Part shown: positions 39,182 through 48,563 of the stretch, piece by piece
Layout of the letters: the number at the start of each line of letters is the position of its first letter
Position numbering within the stretch: position 1 is the first letter of the stretch
From: Chloroflexota bacterium
GTDB taxonomy: Bacteria > Chloroflexota > Anaerolineae > Anaerolineales > Anaerolineaceae
Direction: 5' to 3'
Length of the DNA: 64,000 nucleotides
Assembly: GCA_023381565.1 (NCBI GenBank)
Contig: JAMCRR010000052.1
Location: forward strand, 1 to 64,000
Made by a program: the position numbers and the translations under genes
The notes under the pieces: model-generated
What the model saw: only the letters and a program-made list of their open reading frames with translations
What the model was told of the DNA's origin: nothing
The model's database searches: none

Positions 39182-42100
39182 ATGCAGCTCACTTCCTTTT
39201 TGGCTGACCTAAAGCAAATCATTCCCCAGGATGATTTTGGTCCTGTTATCGCCGGTTTAAGGCAAGATCCCCTGGTTTGGCAGGCTTTGTCACAACCAGA
39301 GATTCTCGCCCAGGCAGTTGAGAATGCCGATGGACTATCGAAATTATGGAACCCGGCAACCCTATCGTTGATATTCCTTGGGAAGATCATTCCGCTGGAA
39401 AATCTGCGCAGCCTGCCGCTCCTACCCATCAGCACCGATCTGCGCCAAAGGGCAGCCCGCACTTACGAAGAAACAATCAAAACCAGCGCCGCTCCTAAAT
39501 CTCTGGGTGAAGCCGGCTTACTGGCCCTCGCATTACGCGAACGTCGCCGCCTCACTGATTCCTGGCAGGGCCTGGTCGACGAGCTGCAGTTTACACCCGC
39601 GAATCCCTCCTTGAACTGCTGGGGGCTCTGGCATACCCCTCTCGCCTGCCTGTATGCCATGTCACCCGATCCGGTTGACCTGCTGAAGGCGCTTCTCCCT
39701 GATTCAGCCTCTTACCGCATTCCCGAGCAGGTAGCTCTCGCCCAGCATGCCATTCTGAGCAATCCTTTGACCTTGCACCAACAGGTTACCGTGATGGTCG
39801 ATCTCTTGTCCGAGGTAGACCCAGAAGCGCAGCTTGCCTGGCTGACCGGTTTATCCGATCGAGGCCGATTTAAACTCGCCGGGCAACTGGCTACCGTTTT
39901 GCTCCAATCTAATCCGGCAACTGCGGTTCTTAAATCTGCCAGCCGGCAAAAATCCGAAAAATCTCTCGACCGTTACGTAACCGACAACCTCCTGAGCTTA
40001 CGGGATACGGTGGATACGATTATCGTCCAGCGTCAGTTGGCCAAGTTTTATCAGACCAGCGGCCGGCTGAACGAGGCGGTATCTTTACTTCACAATGCCC
40101 AGCAAGAGTTAAAAGCCCTCCAGGCTGATTTATCCTCTCAGATTGCCGCAACTGCCGTACATAACCAGGACCACGAGGGGGCGATCGCCGCATTGAAACA
40201 GGCGGTGCAGGCGCTTCCCGATTCCATCCAGGTCCGTGCTGAGCTTGCCTCGCTGCTGATTGATTCCGGCAGGGTCGATGAAGCGGCTGCCATCCTCCCT
40301 CCCCACGGCGAACATCCTCTCGCTTTGCTGGCTTCCGCCCGGTTAGCTTCGAATTCAGGAGATCTCCCTCATGCCAAAGAAATTGCTTTGGGGTGCGCTC
40401 GCACTGTTTCGAATGCATCACAGGAGAAATCATCGCCATCCTCACTCCTGAATCATGACCACCTGGTTGAGTTGGGCAGGCTCTTATCAGAACTGCAGCT
40501 GGTAGAACAGAGCATTCAGGTTGCCAACCAGGCCCTCGCCATTTATCCTGAAGATCCGGCTTTCCTGGATATCTTAAGCCATGCTCACCAACTCGCCGGC
40601 AATCTTTCAGCAGCCTCTCACGCAATCCAGCTGGCGCTCTCTTTTGCGCCGGATGATGTTGACCTGCACCGCAACTATGCCTCTATTCTGGGCGATGACG
40701 GGGATTGGGAATGCTCGCTTGCCGAGCGTCTCGGTGTCATACGCCTTGCCTCGCAGCCTACATCAGCTGATTTCCTTTCGGCTGCGCAGGCTGCCATCCA
40801 GGCAAAACAACCGGCTCAGGCGGTCTCCATCTGCCAGGATATTCTCCAATCGGACCCAGAAGAGGGCATGGCGCACGCCTATCTCGGCGAGGCTTACGCA
40901 CTGATGGATGACCCCGATCAGGCAATCCTGCACTTCACCCAGGCGACACTGCTCAATCCCGAGAATCCCTCTCCATGGTTAGCGATGGCGAGGATATACG
41001 AAGAATCCGGAGATCATTACAAAAACCTCGATACACTCCGTTCAGCGGCGCTGGCCTCGCCTGATTCTGCCGAAATCCATCTCGGTTTAGGGCAGGCATA
41101 CCTGGCGGATGGCTCGCCGACAGAAGCCCTGCCCTCCCTACGTAGAGCTGCCGATCTTTCTCCGCAAACCCCACTGATCTCTCTGCGGTTGGGCGAGACG
41201 CTTATAGACTTGGGACGCCTCTCCGAAGCTAAATCGGTTCTCGAGCGAGGTCGTGAATTCTGGCCTGCTCATAAAGACCTGGCTTTTTCCCATGCGAAAA
41301 CTCTGCTTGGTTTAGGGGAAACCGAAACAGCCTTATCTGCTCTGGAGACCACCCTGCAGGCTAACCCGGATCAGGCTGAGCCCTACTTAACCTATGGCCG
41401 TGCTCTGGTTGAGCTTGCCGATAAGCAAGGCACCTGGGGGAATTTATCGAATGGCGAAGTCGGCGGAACTCCAAATAAAACCGCCGCCGCTGTTCCAGCG
41501 CTGCGCAAAGCCATCGAAATCGATCCTGATAACCTCGAAGGGCACGTCTTGCTTGCTGAAGCTCTCGCAGCCAGCGGAGATCTCCAGGAAGCCTTCTCCA
41601 CCTATCAAGAGCTCTCTGAGCAGGAAATCACGCAAACCCCGGAATGGAGTTGGCGGATTCATTTAGGTCTCGGTCGAGTAGCGATCGCATTGAAGCAGAT
41701 GGATACTGCCATCGCTGCCCTGCAAGAAGCCGCCCAGATTAAACCAGAGAACTTGCAGATCCACCAATCATTAGCCGAGGCTTACCTGGCTGCGAATTTG
41801 CCGGATGATGCTCTACAGAAAGGGCGAGATGCATTGCACCTGGCGCCACACGATATCCAGAATCTGGCATGGTATTCGCGCTTGGCAGTCGGCCTTAAAA
41901 ACCCCGCCGAAGCCATCCAGGCTCTCGAGCAAGCTGCTCAGGTCACCCCTCACCGGTCAGATTTGCTCCTGCAGCTGGCTTCGATCCAGATCCAGCAGCA
42001 AGACACCGATTCCGCTCAGGATACCCTCAAGTCGATCTTATTCAATGAGCAAGCCTCTACCGAAGAGCTCCAGCAAGCGGCTCGCTTCTTCAGATCCGTG

Positions 42101-44755
42101 GGCGATACACCTTCGGCTATCCTGGCTTTGGAGAAAGCTCTGGGCAGGTCGCCTGCCAAACCAGCCGAAATCTGGGCTGAGCTGGCTTCTCTACAGAGGT
42201 CAGCCGATAACCAGCCGGCTGCATTAGAGGCAATCCAGAAAGCTGTTGAGATTAATCCGGATGCACCGGAGTATTACGTCATCGAGGGCGATCTGCAGTA
42301 TGCCTTGAACCAACCTCAAGCAGCCTTGTCCAGCCTGGAGAGTGCCTTACAATCGCTCGAGATGACCAAACAATCCCATCAGGATACCCTCCAGGGAGAT
42401 TCTTCATCAAGCTCAAAAACAGAGAGCGATACTGCACCCTGGAAAGTCCACCTGCGGGTAGCGAAACTCCAGCGGGCCATGGGAGATCTGGTTTCTGCAG
42501 GCGCCCACGCTGAAAAAGCAGTTGAATTGGCTCCTGACCAACCTGAAGCCCGCTATTTCAGCGCTGACCTGGCGCACGCTCTCCTGGAATTCGATCGGGC
42601 CATCAGCCTTACAGATGGCTCCTTTACCGGTGATCCGTATAACATATTCACATCCAGCGAAGGGAAAACCCCAGAAAGCCAGCAAGCACGCGGGGTTGAA
42701 TCCCAACGCATGTTGAAAATGCTCTGCTTGCAGGCCGAACTAAGGTTGGAAAATGATGATCTCGAACCGATCGCCTACTCTATATCCAGGGCGAGTGACC
42801 TGTCTTCTACATACCCCAGGTTATTGGCAGCCCAGGCGCGGCTGGAGGCCCGCTGCGGAGATTATAAGGCGGCCGAACAGCTGCTCGAAAAGGCGATTTC
42901 CAACTTAAACGGCACAGAGAATAGCGCAGATGGCTCCAGCTCATCCCAAAATGCTGCCTCTTCGCCTAATCCGGAGACCCTGATCAACGGGATACATTCC
43001 GAATATCCTACCCTGGCAATCGCCGAGGCCGCCCTTGAGCTCCAGCAATGGGAAGTGGCCATGCCGCTGTTCTTCCAGGCAGCCCGCACAGCCCCCCTCG
43101 AACCGCTGCCGCATCTCTCCCTGGCACGTGCTCTGGTACGAGCTGCCGAGAAACAGCACGAATACCAGATGCTGCACGCCTCGCAACATGCTCCTGGCGA
43201 GGATCGACTGAAAGAAACCTGGTACCAGCAGTTCGAGAAAGCAATCCTGACGGCAAACAGGCTTTCCAGCTCAGAGGAGATCGCCCGCTGGCATAAACGC
43301 GGCCAGGCGGTCTTCCATCCCGGTCCGCATACCGCCAAATTAATCGACGCTGCCTCAACCGATCTGGAAGATATCCAGGCTCTGATCAGCGCTTTGGTGC
43401 AGATGGGCAATAAGACCGGTGGAATAGACATTTCCCGCCCCTTCGATGATCACCGTGAAGTGCTCTTCCAGCAAGCGTTGATCCAAATTGAAACCGACCC
43501 GCAAAAGAGCCTCACCGCCGCGAAAAGTGTTGTAGAAAGACAACCCAACCATCCGCTTCACCAGGCACTCCTGGCATTCTCAGCTAATGCCGCAGGAGAT
43601 CGCCAGACCGCCATCCAGGCTATCGAAAGAGCATTGGAATATTGGCCGAACGAACCCGAATGGCATGCTTTTGCAGCCGGTTTATACACCCAGCAATACC
43701 AGCCTGATAACGCGTTGACGCATTGGAAGCACGCCTTCAACCTCGATCCCGAAAATCCAATCTTTGCCCTGCAGCTCGGCGAGACCTTCCTGGAATGCGG
43801 AGATTCGACCAGGGGCATTCAAACCCTGGAACAGGCTACCCAACTGGATCCCCGCCAGATCGAAGCCTGGACTGCCCTGGCGCATGCTTATTCATCGGAG
43901 AGTAACTATACTCAGGCTACCGCCTGCGCCGAACGCGCCATCGCTCTGGCTCCGCATCAAACGGCCCCGCTGGTCTTGAGCGGGGAGATTGCCCTCGAAT
44001 CAGGCCAGATTGACCTGGCGGTCGAACGCGCCGAGGCTGCCCTGGCTGCCGACCCGGCGGATGCGCGGGCTTTACTCTTGTTCGCCCTGACCAAAAAAGC
44101 ATCCGGAAAACCGGAAGAAGCGCTGAATACAATCGAGACCTCGCTGCCATCCCTGGCAAATCCATATCCGGTATTATTGGAGCGCGCTCACCTCATCCGC
44201 ACGCTGCGTTCTGCAAATGCTGCTCTCGAGGTGTTGCATGAATTGGTCGAACAATATCCAGACGAGCCTGAGTCTCTTGGGTTGCTGGCAGATGTGCTCG
44301 CCGAAACCGGGCAGCGCGAGGCTGCCGAGAAAGCCGCCCAATCTGCCATCATGCTGCAGCCCAACCATGCCTCGCTCCACCTTCTTTTAGGCCGCATCCA
44401 GCGCTCGAGCGGTCAGCTGGATCAAGCCGTGCACCATTTGGCAGAAGCAGTTCGTCTTGAACCCGGCAATATCGAGGCGCTCATCGAGCTTGGACGGGTT
44501 TATCAAGACCGGCGAGAGCATTCTCAGGCACTGAAGGTCTATCAGCAAGCCTACGAGATTGCCCCAACTGACGCTCGCCCTTATTATCAAGCCGGCCTCG
44601 CTTTCAAAGACAGCAAAGATTACGTCAACGCAGAGGCCAAATTCCGCCGTGCCGCAGAACTGGCTCCCGAGGACCTGAATATCCGCCGGCAGCTGGGGGC
44701 CATGATCGCCCTCAATCTGGTGCACAACCCACAGGAGGCATCGATTTCTCAATGA
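39182..44755 (+). CDS. Giant TPR-repeat protein
   Basis: About 1857 residues, nearly all tetratricopeptide repeats after the first ~270: the spacing of small and large residues in helix pairs such as A.AYLGEAYALMDDPDQAILHF recurs throughout. There is no signal peptide or enzymatic domain. Ser/Asn-rich interruptions (near residues 430, 1095 and 1255) break the array. The open frame extends to 39089, but the ATG at 39182 has AAGGAG 5 nt upstream and is preferred. TPR superhelices act as protein-binding scaffolds. It overlaps the next gene by ATGA, so the two products are probably made together. Confidence 0.9.
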   Translation: MQLTSFLADLKQIIPQDDFGPVIAGLRQDPLVWQALSQPEILAQAVENADGLSKLWNPATLSLIFLGKIIPLENLRSLPLLPISTDLRQRAARTYEETIKTSAAPKSLGEAGLLALALRERRRLTDSWQGLVDELQFTPANPSLNCWGLWHTPLACLYAMSPDPVDLLKALLPDSASYRIPEQVALAQHAILSNPLTLHQQVTVMVDLLSEVDPEAQLAWLTGLSDRGRFKLAGQLATVLLQSNPATAVLKSASRQKSEKSLDRYVTDNLLSLRDTVDTIIVQRQLAKFYQTSGRLNEAVSLLHNAQQELKALQADLSSQIAATAVHNQDHEGAIAALKQAVQALPDSIQVRAELASLLIDSGRVDEAAAILPPHGEHPLALLASARLASNSGDLPHAKEIALGCARTVSNASQEKSSPSSLLNHDHLVELGRLLSELQLVEQSIQVANQALAIYPEDPAFLDILSHAHQLAGNLSAASHAIQLALSFAPDDVDLHRNYASILGDDGDWECSLAERLGVIRLASQPTSADFLSAAQAAIQAKQPAQAVSICQDILQSDPEEGMAHAYLGEAYALMDDPDQAILHFTQATLLNPENPSPWLAMARIYEESGDHYKNLDTLRSAALASPDSAEIHLGLGQAYLADGSPTEALPSLRRAADLSPQTPLISLRLGETLIDLGRLSEAKSVLERGREFWPAHKDLAFSHAKTLLGLGETETALSALETTLQANPDQAEPYLTYGRALVELADKQGTWGNLSNGEVGGTPNKTAAAVPALRKAIEIDPDNLEGHVLLAEALAASGDLQEAFSTYQELSEQEITQTPEWSWRIHLGLGRVAIALKQMDTAIAALQEAAQIKPENLQIHQSLAEAYLAANLPDDALQKGRDALHLAPHDIQNLAWYSRLAVGLKNPAEAIQALEQAAQVTPHRSDLLLQLASIQIQQQDTDSAQDTLKSILFNEQASTEELQQAARFFRSVGDTPSAILALEKALGRSPAKPAEIWAELASLQRSADNQPAALEAIQKAVEINPDAPEYYVIEGDLQYALNQPQAALSSLESALQSLEMTKQSHQDTLQGDSSSSSKTESDTAPWKVHLRVAKLQRAMGDLVSAGAHAEKAVELAPDQPEARYFSADLAHALLEFDRAISLTDGSFTGDPYNIFTSSEGKTPESQQARGVESQRMLKMLCLQAELRLENDDLEPIAYSISRASDLSSTYPRLLAAQARLEARCGDYKAAEQLLEKAISNLNGTENSADGSSSSQNAASSPNPETLINGIHSEYPTLAIAEAALELQQWEVAMPLFFQAARTAPLEPLPHLSLARALVRAAEKQHEYQMLHASQHAPGEDRLKETWYQQFEKAILTANRLSSSEEIARWHKRGQAVFHPGPHTAKLIDAASTDLEDIQALISALVQMGNKTGGIDISRPFDDHREVLFQQALIQIETDPQKSLTAAKSVVERQPNHPLHQALLAFSANAAGDRQTAIQAIERALEYWPNEPEWHAFAAGLYTQQYQPDNALTHWKHAFNLDPENPIFALQLGETFLECGDSTRGIQTLEQATQLDPRQIEAWTALAHAYSSESNYTQATACAERAIALAPHQTAPLVLSGEIALESGQIDLAVERAEAALAADPADARALLLFALTKKASGKPEEALNTIETSLPSLANPYPVLLERAHLIRTLRSANAALEVLHELVEQYPDEPESLGLLADVLAETGQREAAEKAAQSAIMLQPNHASLHLLLGRIQRSSGQLDQAVHHLAEAVRLEPGNIEALIELGRVYQDRREHSQALKVYQQAYEIAPTDARPYYQAGLAFKDSKDYVNAEAKFRRAAELAPEDLNIRRQLGAMIALNLVHNPQEASISQ

Positions 44756-47385
44756 AACACGCCATCTCCAATCCCTTGAATTTTGACCGTCCGGTCAGCC
44801 GGGCAACCATCCTTGCGCTTCTGAGCACGGCGACGAGAGTGAAAGAATATCGATTTGCCCGGCAGGCATCACTCGCCTGGCTGGCGACGTTCCCTGGAGA
44901 CCTGCGAGTCAGCCTGATCCTGGCGCAAACCTATATCGCTGAAGAGCGGTTTTCACAAGCTGCTCCACTGATTGAGAGCCTGTGCCAGAAAGACCCAGAG
45001 TTCCTCCCGGCACAAAAGATCCGGGGCAACCCTCAGGTATATAAAAATCCAGACCTGCGCACCATTGCTCGGGGATGCATTTACGCTTTGGGCGGTGAAG
45101 ACAAGAATGAAATGGCCCTACCCTCCTGGAGCCGCCAGGCACGCGCCGCTCGAGAAGCACTCCAGGTTGGGGACCTTGCACGAGCGAGCGAGCTGATTCA
45201 CCAGGCGATGGCGGTCGATCCCCCCACACCGATCCCGGCAATCCTGCACGTACAGATTACCCGCGCCGGTTCTGATCGCCAGGCAATGTACAACCTGATC
45301 GATGTCTACTATACTCGCTGGCCAGAATGCCTCCAATTCAAATTGTTCAAAGCCGAGAAGCTGAGCGAAACCGGCGACGATGAAGGTTCGGTGGCTCTTC
45401 TGCACCAATGCGCCGCTTTAGACGCTGCCGGGCAGGTTCCAGGGCGTTTATGGGGCCCGGACCACCCCTACCGGCCGCTGTGGCCCACCAGCATGGAAAT
45501 CCCATTCGATATCGCCGTCCCGGCGCCGATTGCCGGGCCGATGGGTTGGAACCAGCTCGCTGTGGGTCCGGCTACGCCTGAGCCTGAGATCGATACCTTC
45601 AACGAAGAGGCAACAGAAACCCAGCAAGCTGAACCTACCTCTCCCGAAGCAAAATTGGCCGAAGCAAAAGCGGCTGCATCCTTCAAGAATTTCCCTGATC
45701 TCTTGAGGGCAATCCAGATGGAGTTTGAACGTCTGGCCCAGCGCCTGCGCCGCCCCGAGGTCATTCAATCCGATGGTCGCTTCCCAATCTACGTCATCTT
45801 TACCACGCGGATGGGGCTTGAAAACCAGTACGGCCCTCAGACCGCCAAGGTTCTCGAAGCGGAGATGAAACGGCTGTCAACCGCCGTTTCTCGCCGGCAC
45901 AACTGGGGATCGATCTTATTCTATGCCGATGATTCTTCCAGTACGGCAGCCTTTGGATTGAAACCTGTGCCATACAATGACCCCTGGAAGCTGAAGCTCG
46001 CTATCGCCGACCTGGATGCCGCTCTGGCCAAGAAAGGTGAAATGATCGGCGCTATGCTGATCGTCGGCAATTCTCAGGTAGTCCCCTTCCATCGCCTTCC
46101 CAACCCCACCGACGACGGCGACCCAGACGTAGCCTCCGATAATCCCTACGCCAGCCTTGACAGCAATTTCTTCATCCCAGAATGGCCGCTCGGGCGTTTG
46201 CCGGGCGCAGCCGGCACGGATGCAGGCCTGCTGCTGGATTCCCTGCGCAAGATGACCTCCTACCACGCGGCTCATTCCCAACCTGTCCCCTGGTGGCAGA
46301 GAAACGGCCTTTTGAAGAATTTTACCAAGCGCTCCAAGCAGGCCGGGATGACTTATCGGGTGGGAAAATCACTGCGGTCCAGCTTCGGGTATTCAGCCGC
46401 AGTGTGGAAGCAATCCTCGATTGCCGTATTCAAACCGATCGGGGAATCTCAATCCCTTCTAACTTCTCCGCCGATCTCTTCGACAAATTTGTTGGGCACC
46501 AAATACTTACCCGCCCAGCTTGGCTATTACAACTTACACGGACTGCCAGATGAACCCGAATGGTACGGTCAGCGCGATGTCGCCGACCGTTCAACCGGTC
46601 CAGATTATCCGGTTGCCTTGTGCACGAAAGATATTTTGAACTCAGGCTCGGCTTCCCAATTCGTGTTTAGTGAAGCCTGCTACGGTGCCTTCATCGAAAA
46701 CAAGACCGAAGAACAGGCCCTGGCGCTCAAATTCCTGGCTACCGGAAGCTCCGGCATGGTTGGGTCTACCGGCATCTCGTACGGATCAGTCACCACGCCC
46801 TTGATTGCCGCGGATCTCTTGGGTTTCACCTTCTGGGATTTGCTCAAACAGGGGTATCCGGCAGGAGAAGCCTTGAAACAGGCCAAAATTAATCTGGTGC
46901 AGGAAATGAAAAAACGACAAGGGTTTTTAGACGGCGAAGACCAGAAAACCTTGATCTCGTTCGTTCTCTACGGCGACCCGCTGGCTTCGCTTGAAGATGT
47001 GACCCCTAAACGAAGGATATTTTACCGGCAGCATTCTTTCCCAGCCATCAAGATGATCAGCGACCAGAAAGATGATCCCTTGCGCCTGGAACCCTTGCCC
47101 GACGACCTGGTGGCTCAAGTTAAACAGATCGTCGACCAATATCTCCCCGGCTTGAAAGACGCCGATCTGTCGATCTACCAGCAAGCCGCCTTGAATGGGG
47201 AGTTGGACACGGTTGCCGCAGGAGGGAAGCGCGGATCCAAGCACAAGAAGCTGCAAAATAATTCCGCCCGCACTGTGGTAACCCTGAGCAAGAAGGTTGA
47301 ATCGGCCAAACAGGTCCACCACCACTATGCTCGCATGACATTGGACGGCAATGGCAAAGTGATTAAAATCTCGATGTCTCGCTGA
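44752..47385 (+). CDS. TPR plus C25-like (caspase-fold) cysteine peptidase
   Basis: The 877-residue protein has an N-terminal helical/TPR-like part (about 1-230), an acidic linker (about 275-310) and a C-terminal domain resembling gingipain-type C25/CHAT peptidases of clan CD. Evidence for the latter: the strand IGAMLIVGN, the SDNPYASLD...PLGRLPG block, His596 in YNLHG at the end of one strand, and Cys643 in FSEACYGAF at the end of the next, the clan's His-Cys order. The GDP motif near the end (YGDPLASL) also occurs in C25. No signal peptide is present, so unlike gingipains it is intracellular. The substrate is unknown. It is the last gene of the sigma-54 operon. Confidence 0.75.
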   Translation: MKHAISNPLNFDRPVSRATILALLSTATRVKEYRFARQASLAWLATFPGDLRVSLILAQTYIAEERFSQAAPLIESLCQKDPEFLPAQKIRGNPQVYKNPDLRTIARGCIYALGGEDKNEMALPSWSRQARAAREALQVGDLARASELIHQAMAVDPPTPIPAILHVQITRAGSDRQAMYNLIDVYYTRWPECLQFKLFKAEKLSETGDDEGSVALLHQCAALDAAGQVPGRLWGPDHPYRPLWPTSMEIPFDIAVPAPIAGPMGWNQLAVGPATPEPEIDTFNEEATETQQAEPTSPEAKLAEAKAAASFKNFPDLLRAIQMEFERLAQRLRRPEVIQSDGRFPIYVIFTTRMGLENQYGPQTAKVLEAEMKRLSTAVSRRHNWGSILFYADDSSSTAAFGLKPVPYNDPWKLKLAIADLDAALAKKGEMIGAMLIVGNSQVVPFHRLPNPTDDGDPDVASDNPYASLDSNFFIPEWPLGRLPGAAGTDAGLLLDSLRKMTSYHAAHSQPVPWWQRNGLLKNFTKRSKQAGMTYRVGKSLRSSFGYSAAVWKQSSIAVFKPIGESQSLLTSPPISSTNLLGTKYLPAQLGYYNLHGLPDEPEWYGQRDVADRSTGPDYPVALCTKDILNSGSASQFVFSEACYGAFIENKTEEQALALKFLATGSSGMVGSTGISYGSVTTPLIAADLLGFTFWDLLKQGYPAGEALKQAKINLVQEMKKRQGFLDGEDQKTLISFVLYGDPLASLEDVTPKRRIFYRQHSFPAIKMISDQKDDPLRLEPLPDDLVAQVKQIVDQYLPGLKDADLSIYQQAALNGELDTVAAGGKRGSKHKKLQNNSARTVVTLSKKVESAKQVHHHYARMTLDGNGKVIKISMSR

Positions 47386-47424
47386 TTTTCCACAATCATT
47401 CTCAACATCATTTGTAACAATCTC

Positions 47425-47458
47425 AAAACCACGGCTTTACGAAAAGCCGTGGTTTTTT
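47425..47458 (+). terminator. Intrinsic terminator of the TPR-protease operon
   Basis: A 14-bp perfect stem (47425-47438 with 47443-47456) around ACGA is followed by T's to 47458. It ends transcription 40 nt after the protease-like gene. Confidence 0.9.
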
Positions 47459-47508
47459 CTATGTCTGTCCCATATAGAGAACACCCACACTACTGATTTC
47501 CGGCAAAC

Positions 47509-47524
47509 ATGTTCGTTCGAACAT
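47509..47524. promoter_or_regulatory. Palindromic operator-like site
   Basis: ATGTTCG-TT-CGAACAT is a perfect 7-bp inverted repeat with a 2-nt centre. It looks like a dimeric regulator site (GTTCG/CGAAC half-sites, somewhat LexA-like in composition but in the opposite half-site order to the Gram-positive box). No nearby promoter is assigned. Confidence 0.35.
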
Positions 47525-47778
47525 ACCCATAACGCGCCGGTTCGGTCCCGTTTATTGCCCTTTCCGTGAGAATTATCCACAGTTATCCACAAGCTCCAAA
47601 TAGCCATCCCCCCGGTGCCAGCAACAATTAAGTGTATACGCTCGATATTTACCTGGCACATTAAATTAATATAACCAGATTATCTACACGAAATTACCAT
47701 TCAGACCATCGCGGGCTTTTCCACTGTTTCAAACAGTTATCCACACCCCAGAGCGGGGTTGACCCGATAATTCGATTT

Positions 47779-48504
47779 TTATTTGATGGGGGTTAGAATG
47801 TTCTTGAACCGGTGCGCGTCTTCCCACAAGAAGACGTTATTAAATAAACAATAGACTTCGTCGAACTGCTCGCACCACGTTCTTAATTGCCCAAGCTCGG
47901 CATCGGTATGTTGGTGCTGGTAATCTGGGCCCCCGTGCATGCGGAAATACCCTGTAGAACCGGTAACTGATTTATTCTGGAAGGGATCGACACAGTGAAT
48001 CAGCTCTAAATCCGAACACAGGTCCTTGATCTTTCCTTCCGCCCACCTGCCTCTCGGTTCCCAGGCGCAGACCAGGCTGCCTCGCTCGATGGTTGAAAAG
48101 AATTTGCGCATATTTTCGATATTCTGCTGGTTGGCGTCAAACCAAGGGGGACATTGAAAAACAACGACTTTAGCGCCTAATTCAAGGGCTGCGGCGTAGG
48201 TTCGCTTCCAGGCCTCGTGCACCTCAGGAGTCGGCCGGAATGCCCCATATTGCTCCCACGCGACTCTCGGGATACCCCTTTCCATCCGGCGATATGTGGG
48301 GCTGAACGGTTCGTGAGTGATCAACTGCCAGGCTTTCAGCGTAAAAATAAAATCCGAAGGCGCGTGCTCCCTCCAGCGAGCAACGGTTTCTAATTTTGGC
48401 AGTTTATAGAAGGTTTGTTCGATCTCTACTAATTTAAAATGCTCGTAATACACCTGTTGGGATTTTTGAAAACCGCAGCAGCCAACCCTGATCGTTGAGC
48501 TCAT
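47779..48504 (-). CDS. DUF72 (YecE-like) protein
   Basis: The 241-residue TIM-barrel-like DUF72 protein begins IRVGCCGF and has the family blocks Y..HF..VEI..TFYKLP, F.FTLKA, QCPP, WEPRG and YFRMHGG. Family function is not established. It is divergent from sucA across 58 bp. No unusual features are seen; the start at 48504 has no strong ribosome binding site. Confidence 0.88.
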   Translation of the reverse strand: MSSTIRVGCCGFQKSQQVYYEHFKLVEIEQTFYKLPKLETVARWREHAPSDFIFTLKAWQLITHEPFSPTYRRMERGIPRVAWEQYGAFRPTPEVHEAWKRTYAAALELGAKVVVFQCPPWFDANQQNIENMRKFFSTIERGSLVCAWEPRGRWAEGKIKDLCSDLELIHCVDPFQNKSVTGSTGYFRMHGGPDYQHQHTDAELGQLRTWCEQFDEVYCLFNNVFLWEDAHRFKNILTPIK

Positions 48505-48550
48505 TGGCCATTTCCCTCCGGTTCGTCCAACGGAAATTGTACAGGTATGT

Positions 48551-48563
48551 TATCATAATAGTA
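48551..48563 (+). promoter_or_regulatory. -10 element predicting leaderless sucA
   Basis: TATCAT at 48551-48556 would place the transcription start at 48563, the A of the sucA ATG. No Shine-Dalgarno and no clear -35 are seen. Confidence 0.35.

Larger units (their letters stand above)
47386..47778. other. 393-bp non-coding region with DnaA boxes (candidate origin)
   Basis: This is the largest gap in the window and holds no credible gene. It contains a strong terminator (47425-47458), a palindrome (47509-47524), three perfect TTATCCACA DnaA boxes (47573-47581, 47583-47591, 47737-47745), variants TTTTCCACA (47386-47394), TTATCTACA (47680-47688) and TTTTCCACT (47717-47725), and an AT-rich stretch at 47655-47700. 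Such clustering is typical of oriC or of DnaA titration/regulation sites. dnaA is not in the window. Confidence 0.5.

Noticed and set aside
40020-40625. 201-codon minus-strand frame inside the TPR gene, and similar ones at 42862-43431 and 17515-18315
   Set aside because: They are antisense shadows of strongly supported genes, with no family motifs, no ribosome binding sites, and Arg/Cys/Pro/Ser-rich shadow composition.
47653-47670. TGGCACATTAAATTAA as a sigma-54 promoter
   Set aside because: A -24 half-site only; no GC at -12 and no gene correctly placed downstream.
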